A stretch of 64,000 nucleotides of DNA, taken from positions 372,001 to 436,000 of the forward strand of contig NZ_SUPW01000002.1 in assembly GCF_013337285.1 (NCBI RefSeq), read 5' to 3'. A program made the translations under genes and the position numbers. The DNA comes from Agrobacterium tumefaciens. GTDB taxonomy: Bacteria > Pseudomonadota > Alphaproteobacteria > Rhizobiales > Rhizobiaceae. Positions within the stretch are counted from its first letter, which is position 1, and every line of letters begins with the position of its first letter. Of the stretch, positions 30,933 through 40,399 are shown in pieces. The notes under the pieces were generated by a model that worked only from the letters and a program-made list of their open reading frames with translations, searched no databases and had not been told where the DNA came from.

Positions 30933-31770
30933 CCTTTCGCATATGCGGATCACGATCTGGGTGATGTTCGTCACCCTGGCGCTTGTCATCCTGTTTGCGA
31001 CCTTCCCCTCCATCGATCTTGGGTTCTCTTCGCTGTTCTTCTCTCCCGAGGGAAATTTGTGGTCTGGCCGCGAACCGCTTCCCGAGTGGTTTCGCGACAC
31101 ATTGCGCGAGCTGACGGAACTCGCCACCATTTTGGCCTTCATCGTCTTTATCGGCAACATCCGGCTCGGTTCCCAGCAGCGCACCGGCTGGCGCGTCTGG
31201 GCTTTCCTCTGTGGGCCGGTGGTTTTGTGCGCCGGGCTTCTGGTCAACGGCGTGTTGAAGGCCAATATCGGCCGTGCCCGGCCGTTCAGCGTCAGCGATT
31301 TCGGCGGGCAGCAGCTTTTCACACCACCCTTCCAGTTCAGCACCCAGTGCTTTTCGAACTGTTCGTTTTCGTCGGGGGAAACGGCGCTAATCGCCAGCTT
31401 CTTCCTGCCGCTCTGCGCGCTCGTCTGGCCCCGCCTGCAATGGCCCGGTCGTGTCGTGATGGGCAGCTTCGCCGCCGGCGCGGTCATCCTCATGTCCGGT
31501 CTTCGTATCGCGGCCGGCGGGCATTTCCTCAGCGATGTGGTGATGTCTGTGCTGTTTTCAGCCCTGACGACGCTCTTTCTCTACCGGGCGCTGGCAATCG
31601 GTCGTCATCGCCATCTGTTTACGAGTGATGCCGTCACCGCAGATACGGTCAGCCTGTGGCGTCATGGCAGCCATGCCGTCCGTCTCCGGGCCAAGCGATG
31701 GTGGCCGAAAATCAAGGCCGCCGCCACACGCCTGCAACGGCCTCCGGATGCGGGCGCGGCATCGTCTTGA
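30922..31770 (+). CDS. PAP2-family membrane phosphatase (LpxE-like)
   Basis: This 282-residue protein has six predicted membrane helices and the acid-phosphatase signature in three parts: KANIGRARP (KxxxxxxRP), SSGET in place of PSGH, and SGLRIAAGGHFLSDV (SxxRxxxxxHxxxD form). The start, ATG 30922 after GGGAGGCGC, overlaps the previous gene by 11 bases. Relatives include LpxE, which removes the lipid A 1-phosphate, and undecaprenyl-diphosphate phosphatases. It is the last gene of the GT2-LABN-GT39 operon, which suggests it either trims lipid A phosphates or recycles the carrier. Confidence 0.85.
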   Translation: MDNDLSHMRITIWVMFVTLALVILFATFPSIDLGFSSLFFSPEGNLWSGREPLPEWFRDTLRELTELATILAFIVFIGNIRLGSQQRTGWRVWAFLCGPVVLCAGLLVNGVLKANIGRARPFSVSDFGGQQLFTPPFQFSTQCFSNCSFSSGETALIASFFLPLCALVWPRLQWPGRVVMGSFAAGAVILMSGLRIAAGGHFLSDVVMSVLFSALTTLFLYRALAIGRHRHLFTSDAVTADTVSLWRHGSHAVRLRAKRWWPKIKAAATRLQRPPDAGAASS

Positions 31771-31904
31771 GTGGCGTAGAATGATTTTTGCGGTCGTGCT
31801 TTAACGCTTCAATGGTTTTCCGGGAGGCGAGGGCGACGACCTTTCGGACGCGCATGAAGTATGGGGGTCATCCGATGAATGGCAAACCTCACCCAGCACT
31901 CCGA

Positions 31905-31990
31905 CGTCATCCTCGGTCCTGTCCCGAGGATCTGCAACGGCTTGATTTCGTTGACGTGTCTAGATCCTTGGGTCAAGCCCAAGGATGACG
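31905..31990. repeat. Double-palindrome intergenic repeat
   Basis: CGTCATCCT at 31905-31913 is inverted as AGGATGACG at 31982-31990. Each half contains its own palindrome: ATCCTCGG...CCCGAGGAT and ATCCTTGGG-TCAA-GCCCAAGGAT. Such GTCATCCTCGG elements are scattered between genes in Rhizobiaceae. It lies between convergent genes. Confidence 0.75.
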
Positions 31991-32014
31991 TTGAGATGAT
32001 GTGTAACGGCAGCG

Positions 32015-32947
32015 TCAGTCGAACAGGCCGGAAACCGACTGTTCCTGTGCGGTGCGGTTGATTGCTTCGCCGAGCAGGCCCGCCGTGCTGATGACGCGGA
32101 TATTGTGTGCGGATTGCACACCGGTGGTCGGCTGGATGCTGTCGGTGATGACGAGTTCGCGCAGCTTCGAGGAGGCCACGCGGGCAACTGCGCCGCCGGA
32201 CAGCACGCCGTGGGTAATATAGGCGGTGACGCTGGTGGCGCCCTTCTTCAGCAGCGCTTCGGCCGCATTGCAGAGCGTGCCACCGGAGTCGATGATGTCG
32301 TCGATGAGGATGCAATCCTTGCCGGAAACATCACCGATAACGTTCATGACTTCGGATTCGCCCGGACGGTCACGGCGCTTGTCGACGATAGCTAGCAGAC
32401 AGTCCAGACGTTTCGACAGGGCGCGGGCGCGCACCACGCCGCCGACGTCAGGTGAAACGACCATGACGTTGTTGGTGTCGTAATGTTCCTTGATGTCGCG
32501 AGCGAGAATCGGTGCTGCGAAAAGGTTATCGGTCGGAATATCGAAAAAGCCCTGGATCTGGCCGGCATGAAGATCAAGCGTCAAGACGCGGTCGGCACCG
32601 GCTTCGGTGATCAGATTGGCAACGAGCTTGGCGGAAATCGGGGTGCGGGGGCCGGCCTTGCGGTCCTGGCGGGCGTAGCCGAAATAGGGAAGCACTGCCG
32701 TGATGCGTTTTGCCGAGGAGCGGCGCATGGCATCGATCATGATGAGCAGTTCCATCAGATGATCATTTGCCGGAAACGATGTGGACTGAACGACGAAAAC
32801 GTCCTCGCCACGGACGTTTTCACTGATTTCTACGAATATTTCCTGATCAGCAAACCGCTTTACGGTGGCATTTCCCAAGGGAACGTTGAGATACTTGCAG
32901 ATCGCTTCGGCAAGGTGCCGGTTCGAATTGCCTGCGAAAACCTTCAT
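32015..32947 (-). CDS. prs: Ribose-phosphate pyrophosphokinase (PRPP synthetase)
   Basis: This 310-residue enzyme makes PRPP from ribose 5-phosphate and ATP for nucleotide, His and Trp synthesis. It has [19 protein letters not shown] at the start, the ATP/metal region [15 protein letters not shown] and the PRPP-binding loop [14 protein letters not shown]. The length is standard for class I enzymes. The start at 32947 matches the family; upstream ATG 32971 adds eight unrelated residues. It is convergent with the PAP2 gene across a repeat. Confidence 0.96.
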   Translation of the reverse strand: MKVFAGNSNRHLAEAICKYLNVPLGNATVKRFADQEIFVEISENVRGEDVFVVQSTSFPANDHLMELLIMIDAMRRSSAKRITAVLPYFGYARQDRKAGPRTPISAKLVANLITEAGADRVLTLDLHAGQIQGFFDIPTDNLFAAPILARDIKEHYDTNNVMVVSPDVGGVVRARALSKRLDCLLAIVDKRRDRPGESEVMNVIGDVSGKDCILIDDIIDSGGTLCNAAEALLKKGATSVTAYITHGVLSGGAVARVASSKLRELVITDSIQPTTGVQSAHNIRVISTAGLLGEAINRTAQEQSVSGLFD

Positions 32948-33167
32948 TGCGCCCGCCTGTTTCCATGCCATCGCCTTGCGCTACGGAAATCTGTCTGCCG
33001 TAACCAAGCGTCGTTCAAGGGGAGGAACATCCGGCTGAAAAACCTTTGCCGGACACGCCTTGTTGCCATGCGCGCCTTAATAGCGCTGTTGCTTCCGATT
33101 GCAAGAGGACTCAGCGCTTTCGCAATGATTTTCATGAAATCTCTGTGACTTCTCCCGCCGTTTCACC

Positions 33168-33932
33168 TCATCCCCTTTGAGACTGCTTCCATGATGAATA
33201 GTCGCTAAGCGTTTTTGCGGCGATATCCTGCATGACCCTGTCGGTCACGGCGGCCCATGGATCGCTGCCCTTTGCGGCCACTGTCTCCTGTCCCTGAAGA
33301 CGGTGAAGCCGCACGCCATTGGCATCCAGCACATCCCACACGTAGATAACATTGACCTTGGCGCCATCGGCAAAGGCGGAGAAATATCCTTTCAGGATGT
33401 TCTCTGCCGAGTTGTCGTTGGAGGCGCGGATGGTCAGTCCCTTCGCCCGTGCCTCGGCACCCAGCTGCCGCGAGAGCGGCGTGACGGCCTGAACGGGCGC
33501 GCCGATGATCGGCAGGAAGCGGATGGTATTGCCGGAACCGGCCGGAGCAAGCGCGGCCGTTTGTTGCAAGGGCGGTGGCTGGCCACCCGCAGGGGATGGT
33601 GCGGATGAAGGGGCCTGGCCAAGCGGCTCGCCATACTGGCTGCCGCTGGAAAGCGCTTGTGCCTGCGCCTGCAGGGAATTCTGCGGCGCATAGGCTGGCA
33701 CGGAGGATGCGATTGCCGACGCACCTGCCGGCGCGCGGTCGGCGGCGGCGGCCATCTGGTCGAGATCGCCCTGGGTTACCGGCGTCGACTGTGACGTATT
33801 GTGGCCGACATCCACCTGCGGTGTCAGCGCTTCCGTGGTGTTGCAGCCCGAGAGGGCCAGCACCAGCGCCGGAACGACAAGAGCTGGAGAGGCAAAGGCT
33901 GGGAAAGGGGAGACAAACCCCGTCCGGCTCAC
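33168..33932 (-). CDS. Predicted lipoprotein of unknown function
   Basis: This 254-residue protein has a lipobox LALSGC near residues 25-30 after a hydrophobic stretch, so it is probably lipidated by Lgt (encoded 4 kb away) and held at the outer membrane. The middle is low-complexity (Pro, Ala, Gln, Ser). The C-terminal 110 residues, with IRFLPIIGAPVQAVTPLSRQ and VIYVWDVLDANGVRLHRL, are ordered and look conserved among rhizobia, but I cannot assign a function. Confidence 0.75.
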   Translation of the reverse strand: MSRTGFVSPFPAFASPALVVPALVLALSGCNTTEALTPQVDVGHNTSQSTPVTQGDLDQMAAAADRAPAGASAIASSVPAYAPQNSLQAQAQALSSGSQYGEPLGQAPSSAPSPAGGQPPPLQQTAALAPAGSGNTIRFLPIIGAPVQAVTPLSRQLGAEARAKGLTIRASNDNSAENILKGYFSAFADGAKVNVIYVWDVLDANGVRLHRLQGQETVAAKGSDPWAAVTDRVMQDIAAKTLSDYSSWKQSQRG

Positions 33933-34022
33933 GTGACGTTTTCTCTCATGTTCCGCTCCTTCCTGCCCAAGGTGGCGGCAATGTAAGGGCGGTTTTCACG
34001 CTCTGTCAAACCCGGCGGCGAT

Positions 34023-35174
34023 TTAAGCTGTGAGAAGATCGAGACTATGGCGCGAGAGCGGCTCCGGAGCGCTGTCGGTGGTCAGATAGGTCTGGCCGAG
34101 CGTCATGGCGGTGCCAGCATCGGAGTCCATCACGATCATATGCACGAACAGCGTCATGTCGCTGGTAATCTCCTGTGGATTGCCGGCGTGGAACATCTGA
34201 TGCTCCATCCAGGACGGCGAGAAACGCGCGCCCAGCGAATAACCGCAGGAGTTCAGCCGGTGACGGGTGAGCCCGCGCTCGTCCATGACGCGGGCGTGGA
34301 CGTCGAAGACATCGCCGAAGGTCTTGCCCGGCCGCAGCACTTCCTCGATGGCTGTGAGATTTTGCAGGCAGGCGCTGTAAAGTTCCTTCTGGCGGAAATC
34401 CTGCTCGCCAATCACCACCGTGCGCATCATGGCGGCATGGTAATGGGCGCTGACGCCGGCCCATTCCAGCGTTAGCTGGTCCTTGGTGTCGAGCCTGCGG
34501 CGGCCGGATTTGTAACGGCACAGCAGCGCATCCGCGCCGGAGCCGATGATGAATTCATTGGCGGGATAATCGCCTCCGCCAGCCAGCACCGCGCCCTGCA
34601 TCGCTGCGAGAATTGCGGCTTCGTCCGCGCCGGCCTTGATGAGCGGCAGAGCGGCGTCGAGGGCGTCGTCGGCAAGCTGGCCGGCCTTACGGGCATAAGC
34701 AATCTCGGCCGGGCTTTTGACGAGCCTAAGCGTGCTGACGAGGTAGGAGGCGTCAACCATCTGGCCGAAGCTGGCAAGCTGGTTGTCCAGCAGGCGGGCG
34801 ACACGGCCGGTCATGCCGTGGGTATCGTATTCCACGCCGATTTTTGCGCCGAGCAGGTCGAGGTCACTCAGGAGATTTTTAAGATCGAGCGTCGGGTCGG
34901 CATTGGGCCGGTCGACCCAGATGAGGATATTTTCGATGATCGAGGTGTTGCGCGCCTGACGCAGATCGGCCGAGCGGGTCAGCAATGTCATTGAACCGTC
35001 CGACTTGACCACCAGCGTCTGGAAAAAGCAGTAGCCGAAGGTATCGTAACCGGTCAGCCAATACATGCTTTCCTGCGCAAAAAGCAGCAGGGCATCCAGC
35101 TTCTCTTCCGCCATTTTCGCCATCAGCCGCTCGCGGCGGGCTTCGAATTCCGAAAGCTCGAAGTGCAGGGCCAT
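34023..35174 (-). CDS. M24-family Xaa-Pro peptidase-like protein
   Basis: This 383-residue protein has a creatinase N-terminal domain and a C-terminal pita-bread fold. However, the metal-binding residues of M24 enzymes are largely not evident. LEWAGVSAHYHAAMMRTVVIG replaces the usual D-x(10)-D block, HRLNSCGYSLGARFSP lacks the standard HGxGH context, and MTLFVHMIVMDSD lies near the end. It may therefore be a degenerate or ectoine-hydrolase-like (DoeA) member. The start at 35174 follows GGAGGA; the upstream pgeF stop is one base away, so they are co-transcribed. Confidence 0.75.
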   Translation of the reverse strand: MALHFELSEFEARRERLMAKMAEEKLDALLLFAQESMYWLTGYDTFGYCFFQTLVVKSDGSMTLLTRSADLRQARNTSIIENILIWVDRPNADPTLDLKNLLSDLDLLGAKIGVEYDTHGMTGRVARLLDNQLASFGQMVDASYLVSTLRLVKSPAEIAYARKAGQLADDALDAALPLIKAGADEAAILAAMQGAVLAGGGDYPANEFIIGSGADALLCRYKSGRRRLDTKDQLTLEWAGVSAHYHAAMMRTVVIGEQDFRQKELYSACLQNLTAIEEVLRPGKTFGDVFDVHARVMDERGLTRHRLNSCGYSLGARFSPSWMEHQMFHAGNPQEITSDMTLFVHMIVMDSDAGTAMTLGQTYLTTDSAPEPLSRHSLDLLTA

Positions 35175-35175
35175 G

Positions 35176-35970
35176 TCAGTCCTCCAGAATTGCGATTGCG
35201 GAAATCTGCCGGCCATAATCGGGTTCGGCGCGGTGGGTCGTGCGGCGGTAGGAATAGAAACGTTCTTCATCCGGATAGGTGCAGAGGCCGAGATTTTCCG
35301 CCTTTACGCCGGCTTTGGTCAGGCGGTCGATGGTGAACCGCTTGAGGTCGAAGAGGGCATGGCCCTGCTTCTCGGCTTCGGTGAAATAATCCGCGTAAGC
35401 CGGATCGATATCGATGAAGCGCGCCACATATTCTGGCCCGACCTCGTAATTGCTCTGGCTGATGGAGGGGCCGAGCGAGGCTGCGATGCGCTCGCGGTTG
35501 GCGCCCAGCTTCGTCATGGTCTCGATGGTGTTTTCTAGCACGCCGAACAATGCGCCCTTCCAGCCAGCGTGGGCAGCGCCCACGACACCGGCTTCGGCAT
35601 CGGCAAACAGGATCGGGCCGCAATCGGCGCTCAAGACGCCGAGTACGAAACCCGGCGTCGCCGTCACCATCGCATCGGCTTGCGGGCGGTTGCCGTCATA
35701 GCTTTCATCGACCACGAGAACATCGGGAGAATGGACCTGATGAACGGTGGCGAGGCGTTCCGGGGACAGGCCGAACCATTGCGCCACGCGCCGGCGGTTT
35801 TCCTGAACAAGTTCCGGCTCGTCATGCGAGCCGAGACCGACATTGAGACCCTGATAAAGCCCTGAGGAGACGCCGCCCTGCCGAGTGAAGAAACCGTGGC
35901 GAACACGGTTTTCACCTGACGCGGCGAGCAGGGGGCTCTGGATGGGGAGCGGCAGCGTTACGTTCTGCAT
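35176..35970 (-). CDS. pgeF: Peptidoglycan editing factor PgeF (laccase-domain, YfiH family)
   Basis: This 264-residue Cu-oxidase_4 protein has TVHQVHSPDVLVVD, MVTATPGFVLGVLSADCGPILFAD and VGAAHAGWKGALFGV, which supply the conserved His-Cys-His metal set. Such proteins hydrolyse misincorporated L-Ser from muramyl precursors and also show purine nucleoside phosphorylase-like activity in some family members. It sits in lgt-midA-pgeF-M24 order on the minus strand, a common rhizobial arrangement. About 150 bases separate it from midA, with no gene seen between. Confidence 0.9.
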   Translation of the reverse strand: MQNVTLPLPIQSPLLAASGENRVRHGFFTRQGGVSSGLYQGLNVGLGSHDEPELVQENRRRVAQWFGLSPERLATVHQVHSPDVLVVDESYDGNRPQADAMVTATPGFVLGVLSADCGPILFADAEAGVVGAAHAGWKGALFGVLENTIETMTKLGANRERIAASLGPSISQSNYEVGPEYVARFIDIDPAYADYFTEAEKQGHALFDLKRFTIDRLTKAGVKAENLGLCTYPDEERFYSYRRTTHRAEPDYGRQISAIAILED

Positions 35971-36120
35971 GGTGCGGGAGTTCCTTGGAGAATATCGCTG
36001 TTGGCCAGTGGGGTGCGTTAAGCGAGATGTTTCCTGTTGCTGCGGCGTTGCGCGGCGTGTGTGATGCAGTGTGCCTGCTTCGTGTGTCGCGACGATGTTG
36101 GCCCAGAGGTTATTGCGCTG

Positions 36121-37221
36121 TCAATCCACCGCACGAAACGGCATGAGATGAAGCGCGGGACTTGAAACGGCGATGACCTTGAAAAGTTCCCCCATCTTGC
36201 CGGCGCCTTCGCCGGCGAGACGGTTGACCGCTTCGGCAATCGCCAGCATCTGGTCGGGTGTCGCCTTGGCGGCAAGGGCTGCCGCCCGCTCCTTGAGGCC
36301 GAGACCGTAAAGAAAGTCACCCTGTCTCAGGGTGCCGTTGACATGCACACCGGTCGCTTCGGCTGTTTTCACGAGGCTTTCGAAATCGACATGGCTCGTC
36401 AGGTCCGCTTCGCCGGGATGCGCAAGCGGTGGGTCGAAGGCGTGGTGGCGCATGGCCTGCAGCGTATCGCCAAATCCGGCGACCAGATGGCCGTAGTCGA
36501 TGGCGAGCGCCGTGCCGCCATGGATAGACAGGCGCTCGCAGATCGCCGTCATCACGGCTTCGCGGGCGGGTGAAACTTCGAATATGGTGCCAAGCGGCTG
36601 TCGTTCAGGCTGCGGTGGCAAGAGGGCTGGGTCGATGCCGGCAAGGCCGGTCGAGAAGACAAGCTCGTCATTTGCATCGAGACTGACAACCCGCTCGCGG
36701 AAACCCTGCGGTGTTCTCACGAATTGCCGTATCGGGATGGCGTCGAAAAGTTCGTTGGCGACGAGGAGCAGGAAGCCTTCCGGCACCGCGTCGAAGCTTT
36801 CATGCCATGTTAGCCGGCCGGCATGGTCGGCAAGCGTTTCCTTCTGGATTGTGGAAAGGCGAGGACTGGTCTCCACCAGATGGACCCGCATCGCCTCGTA
36901 AAGCGGCGGTGCGATGCGGCGGATGACGCGCAGCATGTCCGACATCATGGTGCCGCGGCCGGGGCCGATTTCCACCAGCCGGGTCTCCGTGGGCGCGCCG
37001 TGCCGCTGCCAGGCATGCACCACGAAAACGCCGAGCATTTCGCCGAAAAGCTGGCTGACATCAGGCGCGGTGATGAAATCACCCGAGCGACCGAAGGGCT
37101 CGCGGCTTTTGTAATAACCGTGTTCGGGATCAGCGAGGCAAAGCGAGAAATAGTCGGTGACGCTGAGCGGACCGTTGAGCCGGATAAGGGATTTGATGCG
37201 TTGCGCAAGCGGTGTCGTCAT
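36121..37221 (-). CDS. MidA/NDUFAF7-family SAM-dependent protein methyltransferase
   Basis: This 366-residue protein has the SAM site LVEIGPGRGTMMSDMLRVI and other family blocks, HGYYKSREPFGRSGDFITAPDVSQLFGE and ANELFDAIPIRQFV. Mitochondrial NDUFAF7 methylates an Arg of the NDUFS2 subunit during complex I assembly, so this product may act on NuoD (established for the eukaryotic family; inferred here). It starts 15 bases after the lgt stop, so the two are co-transcribed. Confidence 0.9.
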   Translation of the reverse strand: MTTPLAQRIKSLIRLNGPLSVTDYFSLCLADPEHGYYKSREPFGRSGDFITAPDVSQLFGEMLGVFVVHAWQRHGAPTETRLVEIGPGRGTMMSDMLRVIRRIAPPLYEAMRVHLVETSPRLSTIQKETLADHAGRLTWHESFDAVPEGFLLLVANELFDAIPIRQFVRTPQGFRERVVSLDANDELVFSTGLAGIDPALLPPQPERQPLGTIFEVSPAREAVMTAICERLSIHGGTALAIDYGHLVAGFGDTLQAMRHHAFDPPLAHPGEADLTSHVDFESLVKTAEATGVHVNGTLRQGDFLYGLGLKERAAALAAKATPDQMLAIAEAVNRLAGEGAGKMGELFKVIAVSSPALHLMPFRAVD

Positions 37222-37236
37222 GGCAGGCCATACCGC

Positions 37237-38049
37237 TTAGGCGATTTTTGCGGCGCTGCGTGCGCGCAGGACCGCCCAGAGGCCGAGAAGAAACATGGGT
37301 GTGGAAAGCACCATGCCCATGGTCAGCCAGTTGCCGGCGAGATAACCGATCTGCGCATCCGGCTCGCGGAAAAATTCCACGAAGATGCGTGACAGGGCAT
37401 AACCGCAGACGAAGATGCCGGTGACGACGCCGGGTGTTTTCAGCGCCCTGAAGGCATAGATGGCGATGGCCAGAATGATGACGAGTACGAGGCCTTCGAG
37501 GCCTGCTTCATAAAGCTGGCTCGGGTGCCGCGCAAACGGCCCGCCGGTCGGGAAGACGACTGCCCAGGGCACATCGGCGATGCGGCCCCACAATTCGCCA
37601 TTGATGAAATTGGCGATGCGGCCGAACAGCAGGCCGATGGGTGCGACGGCTGCGATGACGTCGAACATGCTCCAGACCGGGATGCCGTTCTTGCGGGCAA
37701 AGAGGATCATGGCGACGGTGGTGCCGATGAGGCCGCCATGGAACGACATGCCGCCGTTCCATATTTCGAGCGCCCTTAGCGGATTGGCGGCGACGGCGCC
37801 GAGATCGTAAAACAGGATGTAGCCGATGCGGCCGCCGAGCACGATGCCGCCGGCTGCCCAGAGGATGAAATCATCAAGGTGCTGTGCCGAAATCGGCGAG
37901 GTATCGTTCGGCCACAGGCGATCCGTGCGGGCGAGGCGGCGGGCATAAAACCAGCCGAGCATGATGCCGGCGACATAGGCAATGCCATACCAGTGGATCG
38001 CCAGAGGCCCAATGGAGAGCGCAATCGGATCGATATTGGGAAAGGGCAT
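37237..38049 (-). CDS. lgt: Prolipoprotein diacylglyceryl transferase
   Basis: This 270-residue inner-membrane enzyme transfers diacylglycerol from phosphatidylglycerol to the lipobox Cys. It has [21 protein letters not shown], the signature GRIGNF-like [14 protein letters not shown], and [12 protein letters not shown], with about seven membrane helices. I choose ATG 38049 ([14 protein letters not shown]), which gives the family N-terminus; the frame stays open to 38469. First gene of a minus-strand group that continues with midA and pgeF. Confidence 0.95.
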   Translation of the reverse strand: MPFPNIDPIALSIGPLAIHWYGIAYVAGIMLGWFYARRLARTDRLWPNDTSPISAQHLDDFILWAAGGIVLGGRIGYILFYDLGAVAANPLRALEIWNGGMSFHGGLIGTTVAMILFARKNGIPVWSMFDVIAAVAPIGLLFGRIANFINGELWGRIADVPWAVVFPTGGPFARHPSQLYEAGLEGLVLVIILAIAIYAFRALKTPGVVTGIFVCGYALSRIFVEFFREPDAQIGYLAGNWLTMGMVLSTPMFLLGLWAVLRARSAAKIA

Positions 38050-38357
38050 GATGGCAAGTTGGGTGGGAGCGGCTAACAATCCGTATATTCCGTCATCGTT
38101 GCTGGGCGGACAACAGAATGATCCATTGCCTCGAGGGGCCGGGCGATGATGCTCACCGGTCTCCCTGACGCCAAGGAAAATGGCGATTGCCGAGGCGGCG
38201 GTCAAGGTGATTTTTCGTGAGCGGATTGCGATGTCGGGCGCTGCAGCGAAAGGCCGCATTTTTCGATTTCGCTTGCAAGGCGGCTGTCGAGCACCTACCT
38301 GAAAGGCATCAACAGCAGGGAATGGAACGCTCCCTGAACCGACGAAGGAACAGCGCC
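38050..38357. other. Divergent intergenic region between lgt and the UbiK-like gene
   Basis: This stretch of 308 bases should hold promoters for both directions. I see no credible ORF or strong palindrome. AAGGAACAG before 38358 is the ribosome site of the + strand gene. Confidence 0.5.
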
Positions 38358-38621
38358 ATGAGCACGACAGGCACCAACCGTATTCTGGATGAATTCGCCA
38401 GGCTGATGACCGATGCGGCCGGCGCGGCGCAGGGCGTGCGCAAGGAAGCGGAAGCCGCCCTTCATGCACAGGCGGATCGCTGGCTGAACAGTCTCGATGT
38501 GGTCAAGCGTGAGGAATTCGACGCGGTGCGTGAAATGGCCATCAAGGCGCGCGATGAAAACGACGCGCTGCGCGCCCGCATCGAGGCTCTGGAAGCAAAG
38601 CTTTCGGCCGCCAAAGACTGA
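38358..38621 (+). CDS. UbiK/BMFP-family accessory factor (YqiC-like)
   Basis: This 87-residue protein is almost wholly helical, with an amphipathic N-terminal half ([21 protein letters not shown]) and a C-terminal coiled coil ([16 protein letters not shown]). This is the shape of the BMFP/DUF526 family, whose E. coli member UbiK trimerises, binds lipids and supports aerobic ubiquinone synthesis. I place the start at 38358 after AAGGA; the open frame from 38217 lacks support. A terminator follows at once. Confidence 0.82.
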   Translation: MSTTGTNRILDEFARLMTDAAGAAQGVRKEAEAALHAQADRWLNSLDVVKREEFDAVREMAIKARDENDALRARIEALEAKLSAAKD

Positions 38622-38644
38622 TTTTTAGCGCTTTTTCCTGATGG

Positions 38645-38676
38645 GTCCCGGATCGCCTGCGATTCCGGGACTTTTT
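38645..38676 (+). terminator. Rho-independent terminator after the UbiK-like gene
   Basis: GTCCCGGA (38645-38652) pairs with TCCGGGAC (38664-38671), followed by TTTTTG. It lies 23 bases after the stop codon. Confidence 0.88.
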
Positions 38677-38724
38677 GTTTGCGGGCCATGCAACCCGAAA
38701 TAATCTCCGGTTGCCAAAACCAGC

Positions 38725-38781
38725 CTCTGGCGCGATTTTTTTGGTGCCTGTGGACACTTCCAAAAAACGCAATCGCCAGAG
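38725..38781. repeat. Imperfect 57-base inverted repeat in a 428-base gene-free gap
   Basis: CTCTGGCG (38725-38732) is inverted as CGCCAGAG (38774-38781), and inside it TTTTTTGG (38737-38744) pairs with CCAAAAAA (38760-38767). The result is a long hairpin with small bulges. The rest of the gap from 38677 to 39049 holds no gene I trust; a 71-codon frame at 38675-38887 crosses this repeat and has no ribosome site. Confidence 0.5.
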
Positions 38782-39049
38782 TCGCTTATGTATCTCGCCT
38801 GAGGTGATGGGGGAGAAGATATCCACTGCTCAAAAAGCAAAAATGGCGGGCGAGGGGTGGCAGCAGGACTCGGCCATTATACACTGATTTTAAATGATGA
38901 TTCGAAACGACCTGGTAAGCTCCGGACAGGGTGAATGGTTAATTCTGTTGGTGTCGGGCAATCGTCTCAAATGTTGAATCCGGTTTGTGTGTGCGTTTTG
39001 TGCCCGGCGTTCAAAACAGAACATTCAATACCGGCTGAGAAGGTGCCGC

Positions 39050-39550
39050 ATGAGCCTGATAGAATTTGAAATTGAACGTCAGTCCAATCCCGTGGACATG
39101 ATCGAGATTGTCGCTGCCTCGAATGACTGGTCGTTCGAGCGTTCCGGCGAAGACGAGATCGCCATGACGGTGGCTGGTCACTGGGCCGATTACCACGTTT
39201 CCTTTGCGTGGATGGAGGATTTCGAGGCGCTGCATCTGGCCTGCGCTTTCGACATCAAGGTGCCTGACCACCGCGTCAACGAAGTCATTTGCCTGCTGTC
39301 GCAGGTCAACGGGCAGGTGCTGATGGGTCATTTCGATCTGTGGCGGCAGGAAGACGTTGTGATCTTCCGCCAGTCCCTGCTTCTGGCGGGTGGTGCCGAA
39401 CCCAACAACCAGCAGGTGGAAGTGCTGCTTTCCAGCGCGCTTGAGGCCTGCGAACAATATTATCAGGCATTCCAGTTCGTCGTCTGGTCGGGGCTGGATG
39501 CGAAAAGTGCAATCGAAGCGGTCATGTTCGAGACCGTCGGAGAAGCGTGA
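39050..39550 (+). CDS. YbjN-domain protein
   Basis: This 166-residue protein belongs to the YbjN family (Pfam YbjN), recognised by YHVSFAWMEDFEALHLACAFDIKVP and LLSQVNGQVLMGHFDLW. YbjN-type proteins resemble type III secretion chaperones in fold and have been linked to stress tolerance and motility, but no biochemical role is settled. The start at 39050 follows AAGG. Its stop overlaps or abuts the start of proC, so the two are co-transcribed. Confidence 0.82.
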   Translation: MSLIEFEIERQSNPVDMIEIVAASNDWSFERSGEDEIAMTVAGHWADYHVSFAWMEDFEALHLACAFDIKVPDHRVNEVICLLSQVNGQVLMGHFDLWRQEDVVIFRQSLLLAGGAEPNNQQVEVLLSSALEACEQYYQAFQFVVWSGLDAKSAIEAVMFETVGEA

Positions 39551-39552
39551 AG

Positions 39553-40371
39553 ATGGTATACAAGGCTTCCGGTCCGCTCGTCCTCGTCGGTGCCGGCAAC
39601 ATGGGCGGCGCCATGCTTTCGGGCTGGCTGAAAAAGGGCGTGCCGGGATCTCAGGTCATCGTCATCGATCCGCGCCCTTCCGATGCCATGCGAACGACGA
39701 TTGCCGAGGCCGGAGCGACTCATAACGAAAGCGTGCCTGAAGGCGTCAAGGCTGGCATTCTGTTTGTGGCGGTGAAGCCGCAAATGATGGAAGCCGTGCT
39801 GCCGTCCCTCAAGCCTCTGCTCGGAGCGGATACCGTCGTCGTCTCGATTGCGGCCGGCACCACCATCGGCACGTTCGTCTCTCATTTCGGCGCGGTTGCC
39901 GCCGTGCGGGCCATGCCCAACACGCCGGCCATGGTAGGGCGCGGTGTGACGGGGGCTTATGCCAACGATCGGGTGACGCCGGAACTTAAAGCTGTGGTGG
40001 ACGGGCTGCTAAAGGTCAGTGGTCCGGTCGAATGGGTTGAAACCGAAAGCGATATAGACGCGGTGACCGCGGTTTCGGGCAGCGGCCCGGCCTATGTCTT
40101 TTATCTGGTGGAATGCATGGCGGAAGCCGGCCGCAAGGCCGGTCTGCCGGCGGATGTCGCCATGCGCCTGGCGCGAGAAACCGTGGCCGGTGCAGGCGAA
40201 TTGCTGCATCAGTCCCCAGACGAGGCGGCGCGCCTGCGCCAGAACGTGACCTCGCCCGGCGGAACCACGGCGGCGGCACTTTCGGTGCTGATGGCTGATG
40301 ATGGCATGCAGCCGCTGTTCGACAAGGCGATTACGGCGGCAAAAACGCGTGCGGAAGAACTTGCTGGTTGA
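39553..40371 (+). CDS. proC: Pyrroline-5-carboxylate reductase
   Basis: This 272-residue enzyme performs the last step of proline synthesis with NAD(P)H. The nucleotide fold starts at [18 protein letters not shown], and the C-terminal signature [15 protein letters not shown] plus [16 protein letters not shown] is complete. GGAG at 39539-39542 is ten bases before ATG 39553 and four before an alternative GTG at 39547 that overlaps the ybjN stop (GTGA). I prefer the ATG; the difference is two residues. csaA follows closely. Confidence 0.95.
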   Translation: MVYKASGPLVLVGAGNMGGAMLSGWLKKGVPGSQVIVIDPRPSDAMRTTIAEAGATHNESVPEGVKAGILFVAVKPQMMEAVLPSLKPLLGADTVVVSIAAGTTIGTFVSHFGAVAAVRAMPNTPAMVGRGVTGAYANDRVTPELKAVVDGLLKVSGPVEWVETESDIDAVTAVSGSGPAYVFYLVECMAEAGRKAGLPADVAMRLARETVAGAGELLHQSPDEAARLRQNVTSPGGTTAAALSVLMADDGMQPLFDKAITAAKTRAEELAG

Positions 40372-40399
40372 AAAACTTGCAGGCAAGCGGGAGCAGGGT

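Noticed and set aside
38675-38887. 70-codon + strand ORF in the gap before ybjN
   Set aside because: It runs through an inverted repeat, lacks a ribosome site and looks like no known protein.
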